Below are positions 1 to 6,416 of a DNA stretch of 7,887 nt, piece after piece. Under the pieces are notes generated by a model that was not told the origin of the DNA, ran no database searches, and was given only the letters and a program-made list of their open reading frames with translations. How positions within the stretch are numbered: position 1 is the first letter of the stretch; each line of letters opens with the position of its first letter. This stretch comes from DASTRU01 sp035761045. GTDB lineage: Bacteria > Pseudomonadota > Gammaproteobacteria > Burkholderiales > Burkholderiaceae_E. Made by a program: the position numbers and the translations under genes. The stretch lies in assembly GCA_035761045.1 (NCBI GenBank), contig DASTRU010000046.1:1-7887 (forward strand). The letters are read 5' to 3'.

Positions 1-217
1 CATGCGCGGCGACGGCACCGAAACCCACGGCACCAAGCCCGCGCGTAAGTTCGCCAACCGATTGCATGGCCGTTACGGCAAGCCGGTGGAGTTCGTCGAC
101 GAGCGCTACACCTCGGTCGAAGCCGAAGCCACTTATGGGAAAATCGGGCCCTCCGATCACCACGCCGCCGCGCTCATTCTTAGGCAATACCTCGATGCTC
201 TCCCGCCCGGTGCCTGA
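1..217 (+). CDS. ruvX: RuvX/YqgF family protein, C-terminal part (cut by window start)
   Basis: This is the last 71 codons of a RuvX/YqgF protein (putative Holliday junction resolvase, linked to 16S rRNA 5'-end maturation in E. coli). The family is usually about 135-150 residues, so roughly half is missing to the left. The first in-frame ATG at position 2 is almost certainly internal; base 1 ends the preceding codon. Visible family features are the ARKFANRLHGRYG helix, the acidic DERYTSVEAEA motif (residues 33-43 of the visible part) that supplies an active-site acid of the RNase H-like fold, and the final SDHHAAALILRQYL helix, whose Asp is the last conserved acid. The TGA stop at 215-217 lies inside the start region of pyrR, so the two are translationally linked. 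The order ruvX-pyrR-pyrB is conserved in pseudomonads and betaproteobacteria. Identification is confident; the exact cellular role follows the family. Confidence 0.93.
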   Translation, partial: MRGDGTETHGTKPARKFANRLHGRYGKPVEFVDERYTSVEAEATYGKIGPSDHHAAALILRQYLDALPPGA

Positions 218-722
218 TGCCGAAGCCGCTTACGCCACGCTGCGCGACGCCGTGAGCGAGCGGCTTTCTTCCAATAGTCAGCGCCCCGCCATCATCGGCG
301 TGCATTCGGGTGGCGCGTGGATCGCCGAGCGTCTCGCCCGCGATCTTGGTTTAAGCGACTTAGGTTTTCTCGACATTAGTTTTTATCGCGACGATTTCTC
401 GCGCATCGGCTTGCATCCGCAAGTGCGTCCAACGGCGATCGACTTCGCGCTTGATGATCGCGATGTCTTGCTCGTCGACGACGTGCTCTACACCGGTCGC
501 ACCGTGCGCGCCGCGCTCAACGCCTTGTTCGATTACGGCCGACCCGCGCGCGTGGAACTCGCGGTGCTCGTTGACCGGCATCACCAAACCCCGCCCGATT
601 GCCGCGAGCTGCCAGTCGCGCCCACGTACGCAGGCGCCTCGCTCGCCTTGCCGGCCGGCGCGCAGCTCGTGCTCGCGCGCGACGACCGTAACCGCTTCAC
701 CCTCGCGATCGAACACGGCTAA
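195..722 (+). CDS. pyrR: PyrR, bifunctional pyr regulator / uracil phosphoribosyltransferase
   Basis: A 175-residue type I phosphoribosyltransferase of the PyrR family; normal family length is about 170-180. Domain order fits: the substrate-side loop IGVHSGGAWIAERLARDLG (about 34-52), the SFYRDDFSRIGLHP segment (62-75), and the PRPP-binding signature VLLVDDVLYTGRTVRAAL (91-108). It can convert uracil plus PRPP to UMP. In Gram-positives it also binds pyr mRNA, but that role is not shown for proteobacteria. The start is taken as ATG 195, which has an AGG ten bases upstream and overlaps ruvX by 23 bases. GTG 210 is a credible alternative that would give a protein beginning MPDAEAAY and an 8-base overlap. 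An oddity is the usually compact DRGxRELP loop, which here reads DRHHQTPPDCRELP (127-140), about six residues longer. pyrB follows after only 16 bases, so no attenuator can lie between them. Confidence 0.94.
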   Translation: MLSRPVPDAEAAYATLRDAVSERLSSNSQRPAIIGVHSGGAWIAERLARDLGLSDLGFLDISFYRDDFSRIGLHPQVRPTAIDFALDDRDVLLVDDVLYTGRTVRAALNALFDYGRPARVELAVLVDRHHQTPPDCRELPVAPTYAGASLALPAGAQLVLARDDRNRFTLAIEHG

Positions 723-738
723 GTTTTTAGTAAACGAC

Positions 739-1686
739 ATGCGCAACCCTCAACTCAACGATCGCGGCGAACTCAAGCATTTGCTGACCACCGAGGGACT
801 GCCCAAGCGGATCATCGAAACCATTCTCGATACCGCCGCCGGATTCGTCAGCGTGGGCGAGCGCGACGTTAAAAAGGTGCCGCTGTTGCGCGGCAAGAGC
901 GTGTTTAACTTGTTCTTCGAGAACAGCACGCGCACGCGCACCACGTTCGAGATCGCGGCCAAGCGATTGAGCGCCGACGTCATCAACCTCAACATCAACG
1001 CGTCAAGCACGAGCAAGGGCGAAAGCTTGCTCGACACCATCGCCAACCTCTCGGCGATGCAAGCCGATATGTTCGTCGTGCGCCATGCGTCGAGCGGCGC
1101 GCCGTACTTAATCGCCGAACACGTCGCGCCGCATGTGAGCGTGATCAACGCTGGCGACGGGCGCCACGCGCATCCGACGCAAGGCTTGCTCGACATGTAC
1201 ACGATTCGCCATTACAAGCGCGACTTCACCAAGCTCACGGTCGCGATCGTTGGCGACATCTTGCATAGCCGCGTCGCGCGCAGCGACATTCACGCGTTGA
1301 CCACGCTAGGCGTGCCCGAAGTGCGCGCGATTGGCCCGCGCACCTTGCTGCCCAGCGGGCTTGATCAACTCGGCGTGCATGTGCATCACGACATGAACGA
1401 AGGCCTCAAGCGTGCCGACGTGATCATCATGCTCAGACTGCAAAACGAGCGCATGCAAGGCGCGTTATTGCCGTCGGCGCAGGAATACTTCAAGAACTAC
1501 GGCCTCACGCCCGAACGGCTAGCGCTAGCCAAGCCCGACGCGATCGTCATGCATCCAGGCCCGATGAATCGCGGCGTGGAGATTGACAGCGCGGTGGCCG
1601 ACGGCCCGCAAAGCGTCATCCTTCCGCAAGTCACGTTCGGCATCGCCGTGCGCATGGCGGTGATGAGCGTGGTGGCGGGGAATTGA
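739..1686 (+). CDS. pyrB: Aspartate carbamoyltransferase catalytic chain
   Basis: A 315-residue ATCase that joins carbamoyl phosphate and aspartate to form carbamoyl-aspartate, the second step of de novo UMP synthesis. All expected active-site elements are visible: the phosphate loop ENSTRTRTTFE (61-71), Ser89 and Lys93 of the loop that reaches from the neighbouring subunit, Arg115, the HPTQ motif with His145, Arg178, the aspartate-binding RLQNER (233-238), and HPGPMNRG (272-279). The N-terminal stretch NPQLNDRGELKHLLTTEGLP resembles the Pseudomonas/Burkholderia class, whose catalytic chain has an N-terminal extension and works in a complex with PyrC'. There is no pyrI regulatory-chain gene next to it. 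ATG 739 is chosen because it matches that N-terminus; the longer frame upstream is only a shadow of pyrR. No strong ribosome binding site is seen, so coupling to pyrR translation is likely. The TGA stop is nine bases before pyrC'. Confidence 0.97.
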   Translation: MRNPQLNDRGELKHLLTTEGLPKRIIETILDTAAGFVSVGERDVKKVPLLRGKSVFNLFFENSTRTRTTFEIAAKRLSADVINLNINASSTSKGESLLDTIANLSAMQADMFVVRHASSGAPYLIAEHVAPHVSVINAGDGRHAHPTQGLLDMYTIRHYKRDFTKLTVAIVGDILHSRVARSDIHALTTLGVPEVRAIGPRTLLPSGLDQLGVHVHHDMNEGLKRADVIIMLRLQNERMQGALLPSAQEYFKNYGLTPERLALAKPDAIVMHPGPMNRGVEIDSAVADGPQSVILPQVTFGIAVRMAVMSVVAGN

Positions 1687-1694
1687 GATTGGCC

Positions 1695-3002
1695 ATGAAA
1701 CTCCTCCTCCAAAACGCCCACGTCATCGACCCCGCCAATGCGATGGATCGCATCGCCGATATCGCGATCGCGGACGGACGCGTCGTCGCGGTGGGCTCCA
1801 CGCCGGCCGACTTCACGCCCGAGCGCATCGTCGATGTATCCGGTCTCGTGGCCGCGCCTGGTTTAGTGGAGTTGAGCGCGCGTTTACGCGAGCCCGGGCA
1901 GGAATACCGCGCGACGCTTGAGTCCGAGATGCAAGCGGCGTTGCACGGCGGCGTGACGACGCTTTCGTGCCCGCCCGACACCGATCCGCCGCTAGACGAG
2001 CCTGGCCTCGTCGAGATGCTTAAGTTTCGCGCGCAGGCGTTGAACCAAGCGCATGTCTATCCGCAAGGCGCGTTAACGATCGGGCTGCAAGGCGCGATCA
2101 TCACCGAGATGAACGAGCTGACCGATGCTGGCTGTATCGGCTTCGGTCAAGCCGAGTGCCCCATCGAGAACACTCAAGTGTTGCTGCGCGCGATGCAATA
2201 CGCGCACACGTTTGGTTATGTGGTGTGGCTGCGTCCGCAAGATCCGTGGCTTGGGCGTGGCGGCGTCGCGCATGCGGGACCGGTGGCCGCGCGCTTGGGG
2301 TTGTCGGGCGTGTCGAGCGCGGCGGAATCGGTGGCGCTGCACACCATATTCGAACTCGTGCGCATGACGGGTTGCAAGGTGCATTTGTGTCGGTTGTCGA
2401 GCGCGCAAGGCATTGCGTTGCTGCGCGAAGCCAAGCGCGAAGGCTTGCCAATCACCGCCGACGTCAGCATCAATCACGTGCACCTCATCGACATCGACAT
2501 CGGCTATTTCGATCCGATGAAGCGCTTGATTCCGCCCTTGCGCGCGCAGCGCGATCGCGACGCGATTCGCGCGGGCTTGGCCGACGGCACGATCGACGCG
2601 ATCACGTCCGACCATTGCCCGGTCGATGACGACGAAAAGCTGTTGCCCTTCGATCAAGCCAGCCCCGGCGCGACGGGCTTGGAATTGTTGTTGCCGCTCG
2701 CGCTTAAATGGGCCGATGAATGTGGACTGAGTCCCGCGCGCGCGATCGAAAAAATCGCGCTCGCGCCCGCGCGCATTCTGGGCTCGGGCGGCATTCATGT
2801 TCAGGCGGGGTCGCTCGCGCTTGGCATGCCCGCAGACCTTTGCCTGTACGACCCGCACGCGCGTTGGCGCGTCGAGCCGCGCGCGCTTGCCAGCCAAGGC
2901 AAGAACACGCCATTTCTCGGCATGGAGCTGCAAGGCCAAGCGCGCTACACCATCGTGGGCGGCCACATCGCGTACGAAGCGACTAAGGAATTCGCCGCAT
3001 GA
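1695..3002 (+). CDS. pyrC': PyrC' (PyrX), dihydroorotase-like protein lacking the metal site
   Basis: A 435-residue amidohydrolase-fold protein of the class I dihydroorotase family, at normal length. The N-terminal beta domain starts MKLLLQNAHVIDP, and the C-terminal part ends GMPADLCLYDP...YTIVGGHIAYE. The catalytic residues are gone. The HxH zinc motif in PGxVDxHxHLREPG is PGLVELSARLREPG (56-68), giving Ser61 and Arg63. The FSDDG-like Asp region is FGQAEC (150-155), the third His position is WLRPQD (178-183), and the H-[VL]-S motif is CRLSS (232-236). Only the late Asp306 of TSDHCPV remains. In Pseudomonas putida and P. aeruginosa, such a PyrC' has no dihydroorotase activity but is needed to assemble active ATCase with PyrB. 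The same role is inferred here. The frame is open throughout, so it is not a pseudogene. ATG 1695 is preferred over TTG 1683, which would add four residues and overlap pyrB. Confidence 0.93.
   Translation: MKLLLQNAHVIDPANAMDRIADIAIADGRVVAVGSTPADFTPERIVDVSGLVAAPGLVELSARLREPGQEYRATLESEMQAALHGGVTTLSCPPDTDPPLDEPGLVEMLKFRAQALNQAHVYPQGALTIGLQGAIITEMNELTDAGCIGFGQAECPIENTQVLLRAMQYAHTFGYVVWLRPQDPWLGRGGVAHAGPVAARLGLSGVSSAAESVALHTIFELVRMTGCKVHLCRLSSAQGIALLREAKREGLPITADVSINHVHLIDIDIGYFDPMKRLIPPLRAQRDRDAIRAGLADGTIDAITSDHCPVDDDEKLLPFDQASPGATGLELLLPLALKWADECGLSPARAIEKIALAPARILGSGGIHVQAGSLALGMPADLCLYDPHARWRVEPRALASQGKNTPFLGMELQGQARYTIVGGHIAYEATKEFAA
2984..2989 (+). promoter_or_regulatory. Ribosome binding site of plsC inside pyrC'
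   Basis: TAAGGA lies nine bases before ATG 2999 and sits within the last codons of pyrC'. It is the clearest Shine-Dalgarno match in this operon. It supports the ATG that overlaps the pyrC' stop codon by four bases (ATGA), which suggests that plsC can load ribosomes of its own as well as being coupled to pyrC'. Confidence 0.65.
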
Positions 3003-3799
3003 CGCGTGTGCGTATCGTGTTACGCCTCGCGGCGCTTATCGTGCATACGTTAGTCGGTTTGTTTTGCGCCTTAGTGATTTTTGTAATCGTCGGCGCGCGC
3101 GGGCGCGCAGCGATCACGCGATGGTGGAGCAAAGGGGTCTTGCGAATTAGCGGCATGCGGCTTGACATCGCCAACGCCCCGCGAGACTTAGCCGAATTGC
3201 GCGGCGCGCTTCTCGTGTGCAACCACATCTCGTGGATCGACATTTACGTACTCAACGCACTCATCCCCGCGCGATTCGTCGCTAAGGCGGAGATTCGTGG
3301 CTGGCCGATCATCGGCTTACTCGCGAAACGTTCGGGCACCTTATTCATCGAACGTGGCCGCCGCCACGCGGTGCATAACGTATTGCAGTCGATGGCTAAA
3401 AAACTAAAGGCCGGCGAGCCGTGCATTATTTTTCCCGAAGGCACGACGAGCGACGGCACCTCGGTGCTGCCGTTTCACGCCAACTTATTGCAAGCCGCGT
3501 TTGAAGCCGGCGTGCCGATTCGGCCGCTCGCGCTTCGCTATCTACAAGACGGCGCGACCACGACGATTCCCGCTTACGTGGGCGACGATGTGTTAATTGA
3601 TTCGGTTGTGAGAGTGTTCGGCGCCAGCCATTTGCAAGCCCAGCTTCACATACTCGCGCCGATCAACCCGCGCGATTGCGCGACCCGCCACGAAGCCGCC
3701 GCGCACGCGCGTAGCGCGATCACCGGTGCTTTACGACTGCCGCTTGCGGACACCGCACCTGCCACTGGCGCCGATCCGGTCCCAGCGCCACGCCCGTAA
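2999..3799 (+). CDS. plsC: 1-acyl-sn-glycerol-3-phosphate acyltransferase (PlsC/LPLAT family)
   Basis: A 266-residue lysophospholipid acyltransferase that would transfer an acyl chain to lysophosphatidic acid to form phosphatidic acid at the inner membrane. An N-terminal hydrophobic segment (about residues 8-32) is a membrane anchor. The family blocks appear in order: block I NHISWID with the HX4D pair His76 and Asp81, block II SGTLFIERGRR (112-122), block III IIFPEGTTSDG (143-153), and a block IV-like VPIRPLALRY (172-181). The gene overlaps pyrC' by four bases (ATGA), so it belongs to the pyr operon. The last 25 or so residues are Pro/Ala-rich (ADTAPATGADPVPAPRP) and are encoded by DNA that is antisense to the end of apaH; they look dispensable. 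A related acyltransferase (for example for ornithine lipid) cannot be excluded, because the family shares these motifs. Confidence 0.92.
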   Translation: MTRVRIVLRLAALIVHTLVGLFCALVIFVIVGARGRAAITRWWSKGVLRISGMRLDIANAPRDLAELRGALLVCNHISWIDIYVLNALIPARFVAKAEIRGWPIIGLLAKRSGTLFIERGRRHAVHNVLQSMAKKLKAGEPCIIFPEGTTSDGTSVLPFHANLLQAAFEAGVPIRPLALRYLQDGATTTIPAYVGDDVLIDSVVRVFGASHLQAQLHILAPINPRDCATRHEAAAHARSAITGALRLPLADTAPATGADPVPAPRP

Positions 3800-4553
3800 G
3801 GCACCCGCCCCACACGCAGCCCGTATCGAGCGCGAGCAGGTCGGGCCGCAAAACAAGACCTAGCGTTGACCAATGCCCGCACACAATCGGCGTACCACGC
3901 GTGCGACGGCCGGGTACATCGAACCACGGCATGAAGCCCACGGGGGCGCTACCGACGCCTTCCTTGGTTTTGAAATCCATCGTGCCGTTCGCATCACAAA
4001 AGCGAAGGCGCGTGAGTGCATTGATGACGACGCGATGACGATCGGCGCCGACCAAGGCGTCGTCCCACCGCGCGGGCTCGTTGCCATACATCGTCGCCAA
4101 AAACTCGCGCACATGATCGCCACGCAAGCCGCCTTCCACCTCGGCGGCCAACGACAACGTTTGCTCAAGCGTCCATTGCGGCAACACGCCCGCATGCACG
4201 AGCAAATGTCCATGCGCGTAATGCGCGAGCGGCCGATGGCGTAACCAGTTGATCAACTCGTCGCGATCGGGCGCGTCGAGGATGACATCCAGCGTGTCGT
4301 CCGCATGCGCTGGGCGAATGCCATACGCCACGGCGAGGACGTGCAGGTCGTGATTACCAAGCACGGTCACCGCGCGTTCGCCTAAGGATTTAACGAAGCG
4401 CAGGGTTTCGAGCGACTGCGGGCCGCGATTGACTAAGTCGCCGCAGAACCATAAGGGCGCGTTCGCGGGGACGAGGTCAAGTAGGCGCTTGAGCGGGTCT
4501 AGGCAGCCTTGGAGGTCGCCGATGGCGATGGGCAAAGGTAGTGAATTAGTCAT
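3720..4553 (-). CDS. apaH: Symmetrical bis(5'-nucleosyl)-tetraphosphatase (Ap4A hydrolase)
   Basis: A 277-residue ApaH, close to the 280-280ish length of the E. coli enzyme, which splits Ap4A into two ADP and also removes Np4-type caps from RNA. Metallophosphatase motifs are complete: GDLQGC (12-17), FCGDLVNRGP (36-45), LGNHDLH (65-71), LVHAGV (118-123) and CGHWS (225-229). ApaH-specific stretches are ELINWLRHRPL (99-109), FLATMYGNEP (151-160), RLRFCDANG (182-190) and ALDTGCVWGG (241-250). The first motif has Gln15 where other PPP phosphatases have His; this GDLQGC form is common in Pseudomonas and betaproteobacterial ApaH. The ATG at 4553 overlaps the stop of the upstream transferase gene by eight bases, with AAGGA eleven bases before it. 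The gene closes the leftward operon, and its 3' end overlaps plsC on the other strand by 80 bases. Confidence 0.97.
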   Translation of the reverse strand: MTNSLPLPIAIGDLQGCLDPLKRLLDLVPANAPLWFCGDLVNRGPQSLETLRFVKSLGERAVTVLGNHDLHVLAVAYGIRPAHADDTLDVILDAPDRDELINWLRHRPLAHYAHGHLLVHAGVLPQWTLEQTLSLAAEVEGGLRGDHVREFLATMYGNEPARWDDALVGADRHRVVINALTRLRFCDANGTMDFKTKEGVGSAPVGFMPWFDVPGRRTRGTPIVCGHWSTLGLVLRPDLLALDTGCVWGGCLTGVALGPDRRQWQVRCPQAAVVKHR

Positions 4554-5652
4554 CGCGTCGCTTGTCCTTAAGCACTAACCAACGCGGTACGCGCATGTGC
4601 ACGATGCGTGCGTAAAGCCATAAGTACGAAGCGACGAATAAAACACTAAACCCCATCAGCATGGGCCCATTGTCATAAAACACCACGGCCGGACCGACGG
4701 CGAGCGACGACAATACCCATAGGTAAGGCGATGTCATCGCGTTGCGCCACGTGCGTCGCTCGGGCACCGTCGTACCGATGGCCCAACGCACCACGCGTCG
4801 ATAAATCAAATGATGAAGATGCGCCGCGTCTGGCATGCCGGGATGCGCGCCCTTGACGAACTTGCGGCGCCAAATCGAGAACGCGACTTCAAACAAGGGA
4901 TACGCAAGCAGCAAGACGGGAAACCACGCCGACACTTGCGCATTGCGCGCGACGAGCAAGATCGACATCGCGCCGAGCATGAAACCTAAGAAATACGCGC
5001 CGCCGTCGCCTAGGAAAATGCGTCCGTGTGGGTAATTCCAAAACAAAAATCCGCAGATCGAGCCGGCCATCAACAAGCTGCATGACACAACGAAGGAATC
5101 GCCCACCTTAAGCCCGACGAGACCGAGGCCGGCGAACATCACCGCGCACACCACGCCCGCGAGACCGTTAAGGCCATCGATGAGATTGATCGCGTTGGTG
5201 ATGGTGAGCAGGGCTAAAAGAGTGAGCCCGATCGCGAATGGTTGAAACGCAAACAGCGTATCGATGGCGGGAATATCGATACGCACGATGCGCACGTCGA
5301 GCAGCCACCAGCCCAGCACGCACGTGGCGGCCATCAACACCATGCGCCAGCGCGGCGCGACGCGGCGCGTTAAGTCTTCGGTCAAGCCGCCAAGAAATGC
5401 GATCGACGAGCAGGCGATCAGCAACAGCGCTTGCGCGCCAACGTTGCGGTCCTTAACCCAAATCCCCGCCGCGCCTAATGTCACGGCGATGAATACGCCC
5501 AAGCCGCCGATGCGCGGCACGGCGTGCGCATGCAGCTTGCGTGCTTCGTCGCCGATGTGATCGAGCGTGTAACGCGCATGCCAGCGCACCGCGCGTAGAA
5601 CGCCGAGCGAAACGAGTAATGAAACGAGAAGCGCAAGGCCAAACGAAAACAT
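4546..5652 (-). CDS. Polyprenyl-phosphate sugar-1-phosphate transferase (MraY/WecA superfamily, GT4)
   Basis: A 368-residue polytopic membrane protein of the family that transfers a HexNAc-1-phosphate from a UDP-sugar to undecaprenyl phosphate, the first step of O-antigen, enterobacterial-common-antigen-like or exopolysaccharide assembly. Many hydrophobic segments run through it, roughly ten. Family motifs in order are HAVPRIGGLGVF (43-54), GLTEDLTRRV (89-98), the catalytic NAINLIDGLNGLAG (153-166), IFLGDGGAYFLGF (212-224) and the cytoplasmic HxHH-type loop DAAHLHH (275-281). The usual Asp-Asp metal pair is Glu92-Asp93, as I recall for one WecA-like subfamily (GLxEDxTKRV type). The start is ATG 5652, where the hydrophobic N-terminus MFSFGLALLV begins; longer readings would run into the neighbouring glycosyltransferase. 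It follows that gene by seven bases. The sugar specificity cannot be read from the sequence, so no symbol is given. Confidence 0.92.
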   Translation of the reverse strand: MFSFGLALLVSLLVSLGVLRAVRWHARYTLDHIGDEARKLHAHAVPRIGGLGVFIAVTLGAAGIWVKDRNVGAQALLLIACSSIAFLGGLTEDLTRRVAPRWRMVLMAATCVLGWWLLDVRIVRIDIPAIDTLFAFQPFAIGLTLLALLTITNAINLIDGLNGLAGVVCAVMFAGLGLVGLKVGDSFVVSCSLLMAGSICGFLFWNYPHGRIFLGDGGAYFLGFMLGAMSILLVARNAQVSAWFPVLLLAYPLFEVAFSIWRRKFVKGAHPGMPDAAHLHHLIYRRVVRWAIGTTVPERRTWRNAMTSPYLWVLSSLAVGPAVVFYDNGPMLMGFSVLFVASYLWLYARIVHMRVPRWLVLKDKRRDD

Positions 5653-5659
5653 GGCATGC

Positions 5660-6397
5660 CTACGTAAAGGGGTGCGGCTCGGATGCGAGCAGTGCGCGGT
5701 AACGCCAAAACGCGGCGCTCGACCACATCCGCATGAGGCTAGTGAGATGCCAGCGTAAATGACGCAGCGATCGATGCGACGCGCGTTGCGCGGCATGAAC
5801 CGCCACGGCACGCGGACATACGCGTAGATGTCCGCCCGCGAGTCGCACGCGCGCGCTCAAATCAAAATCCTCGCAATACATGAAATAACGTTCATCGAAG
5901 CCGCCAACGAGTCGAAAAGTTTCGCTTCGACAAACCAAGAACATGCCCGCCAACCAAGCGGGATACGCGGGCGCCGCTTGGCGTCGCACGCGCCGCAAGA
6001 CGATTTCCCACGGCGTAATGAGCAAACGCGCGGCGTCCTCGGGATGCCCCTGCGTATTCACGATACGCGGCGCGACGAGCGCGACGGCGGCATCGTTAAA
6101 CGCCTCGATGAGAGCGGGCAGTGGATCGTCGGGCAACCGAATGTCGGGATTGACGATGGCGAACAGCGGCGTTTTAACGTGACGAAAGGCGGCGTTGTGA
6201 TTCGCGCCGAATCCGCGCGGCGCCGTATTGCGCAACACCTTGACGCGAAGCCCCGGCGGTGTGCGCGGTTCGCGCTCGGGCACATTGAGCGTGAGCAGTA
6301 CTTCGCTTAACCGGGGATTCGCCAAGCGCGCGAGATCGTCGAGCAAGGCTTCAACTAATTGAACCTGACCATGGCTGACGACCGAGAGCGTGAGCAT
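5660..6397 (-). CDS. Family 2 glycosyltransferase (WbbL/rhamnosyltransferase-like)
   Basis: A 245-residue GT-A fold glycosyltransferase without membrane anchor. The N-terminus LTLSVVSHGQ (2-11) is the nucleotide-binding strand and turn. RNTAPRGFGANHNAAF (56-71) and FAIVNPDIRLPDD (79-91) match the RGFGxxxNxG and NPDxxL motifs of the WbbL-type rhamnosyltransferase group, where NPD takes the DXD place. WLAGMFLVCRSETFRLVGGFDE (148-169) and MYCEDFDLSARVRLAGG (173-189) are the acceptor side and the ED catalytic-base motif. It should add one sugar to a lipid-linked oligosaccharide in the cytoplasm; the rhamnosyl donor is only a guess from the subfamily. ATG 6397 is the natural start, since upstream in-frame codons lie within the preceding glycosyltransferase gene. 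No clear ribosome binding site is seen. Nineteen bases separate it from that gene and seven from the next, so all belong to one operon. Confidence 0.9.
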   Translation of the reverse strand: MLTLSVVSHGQVQLVEALLDDLARLANPRLSEVLLTLNVPEREPRTPPGLRVKVLRNTAPRGFGANHNAAFRHVKTPLFAIVNPDIRLPDDPLPALIEAFNDAAVALVAPRIVNTQGHPEDAARLLITPWEIVLRRVRRQAAPAYPAWLAGMFLVCRSETFRLVGGFDERYFMYCEDFDLSARVRLAGGHLRVCPRAVAVHAAQRASHRSLRHLRWHLTSLMRMWSSAAFWRYRALLASEPHPFT

Positions 6398-6416
6398 GTG
6401 ATGGGGCGGCCGACGA

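Noticed and set aside
720..738. T-run after the pyrR stop as a possible terminator or attenuator
   Set aside because: No stem precedes the T-run and the gap is only 16 bases; pyrB starts directly after it.
451..738. Extended N-terminus for PyrB upstream of ATG 739
   Set aside because: The upstream part is an out-of-frame shadow of pyrR with Ser/Cys/Arg-rich sequence; the protein from ATG 739 already has the family N-terminus.
2740..2760. Perfect 7-base inverted repeat (GCGCGAT / ATCGCGC) with an A-rich loop
   Set aside because: It is within the coding sequence of pyrC' and is explained by codons for an AIEKIA helix; there is no T-run after it.
2073..2966. Long antisense open frame of 297 codons opposite pyrC'
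   Set aside because: It lies wholly inside pyrC' on the other strand, has Arg/Ala/His-rich composition expected from GC-rich antisense DNA, and shows no family motif.
3091..3112. Dense GC palindromic stretch in plsC
   Set aside because: It encodes the VGARGRAA part after the membrane anchor and is a product of Ala/Arg/Gly codons.
5653..5811. Longer start for the WecA-like protein
   Set aside because: The extra 53 residues come from the other frame of the adjacent glycosyltransferase and are not hydrophobic or family-like.
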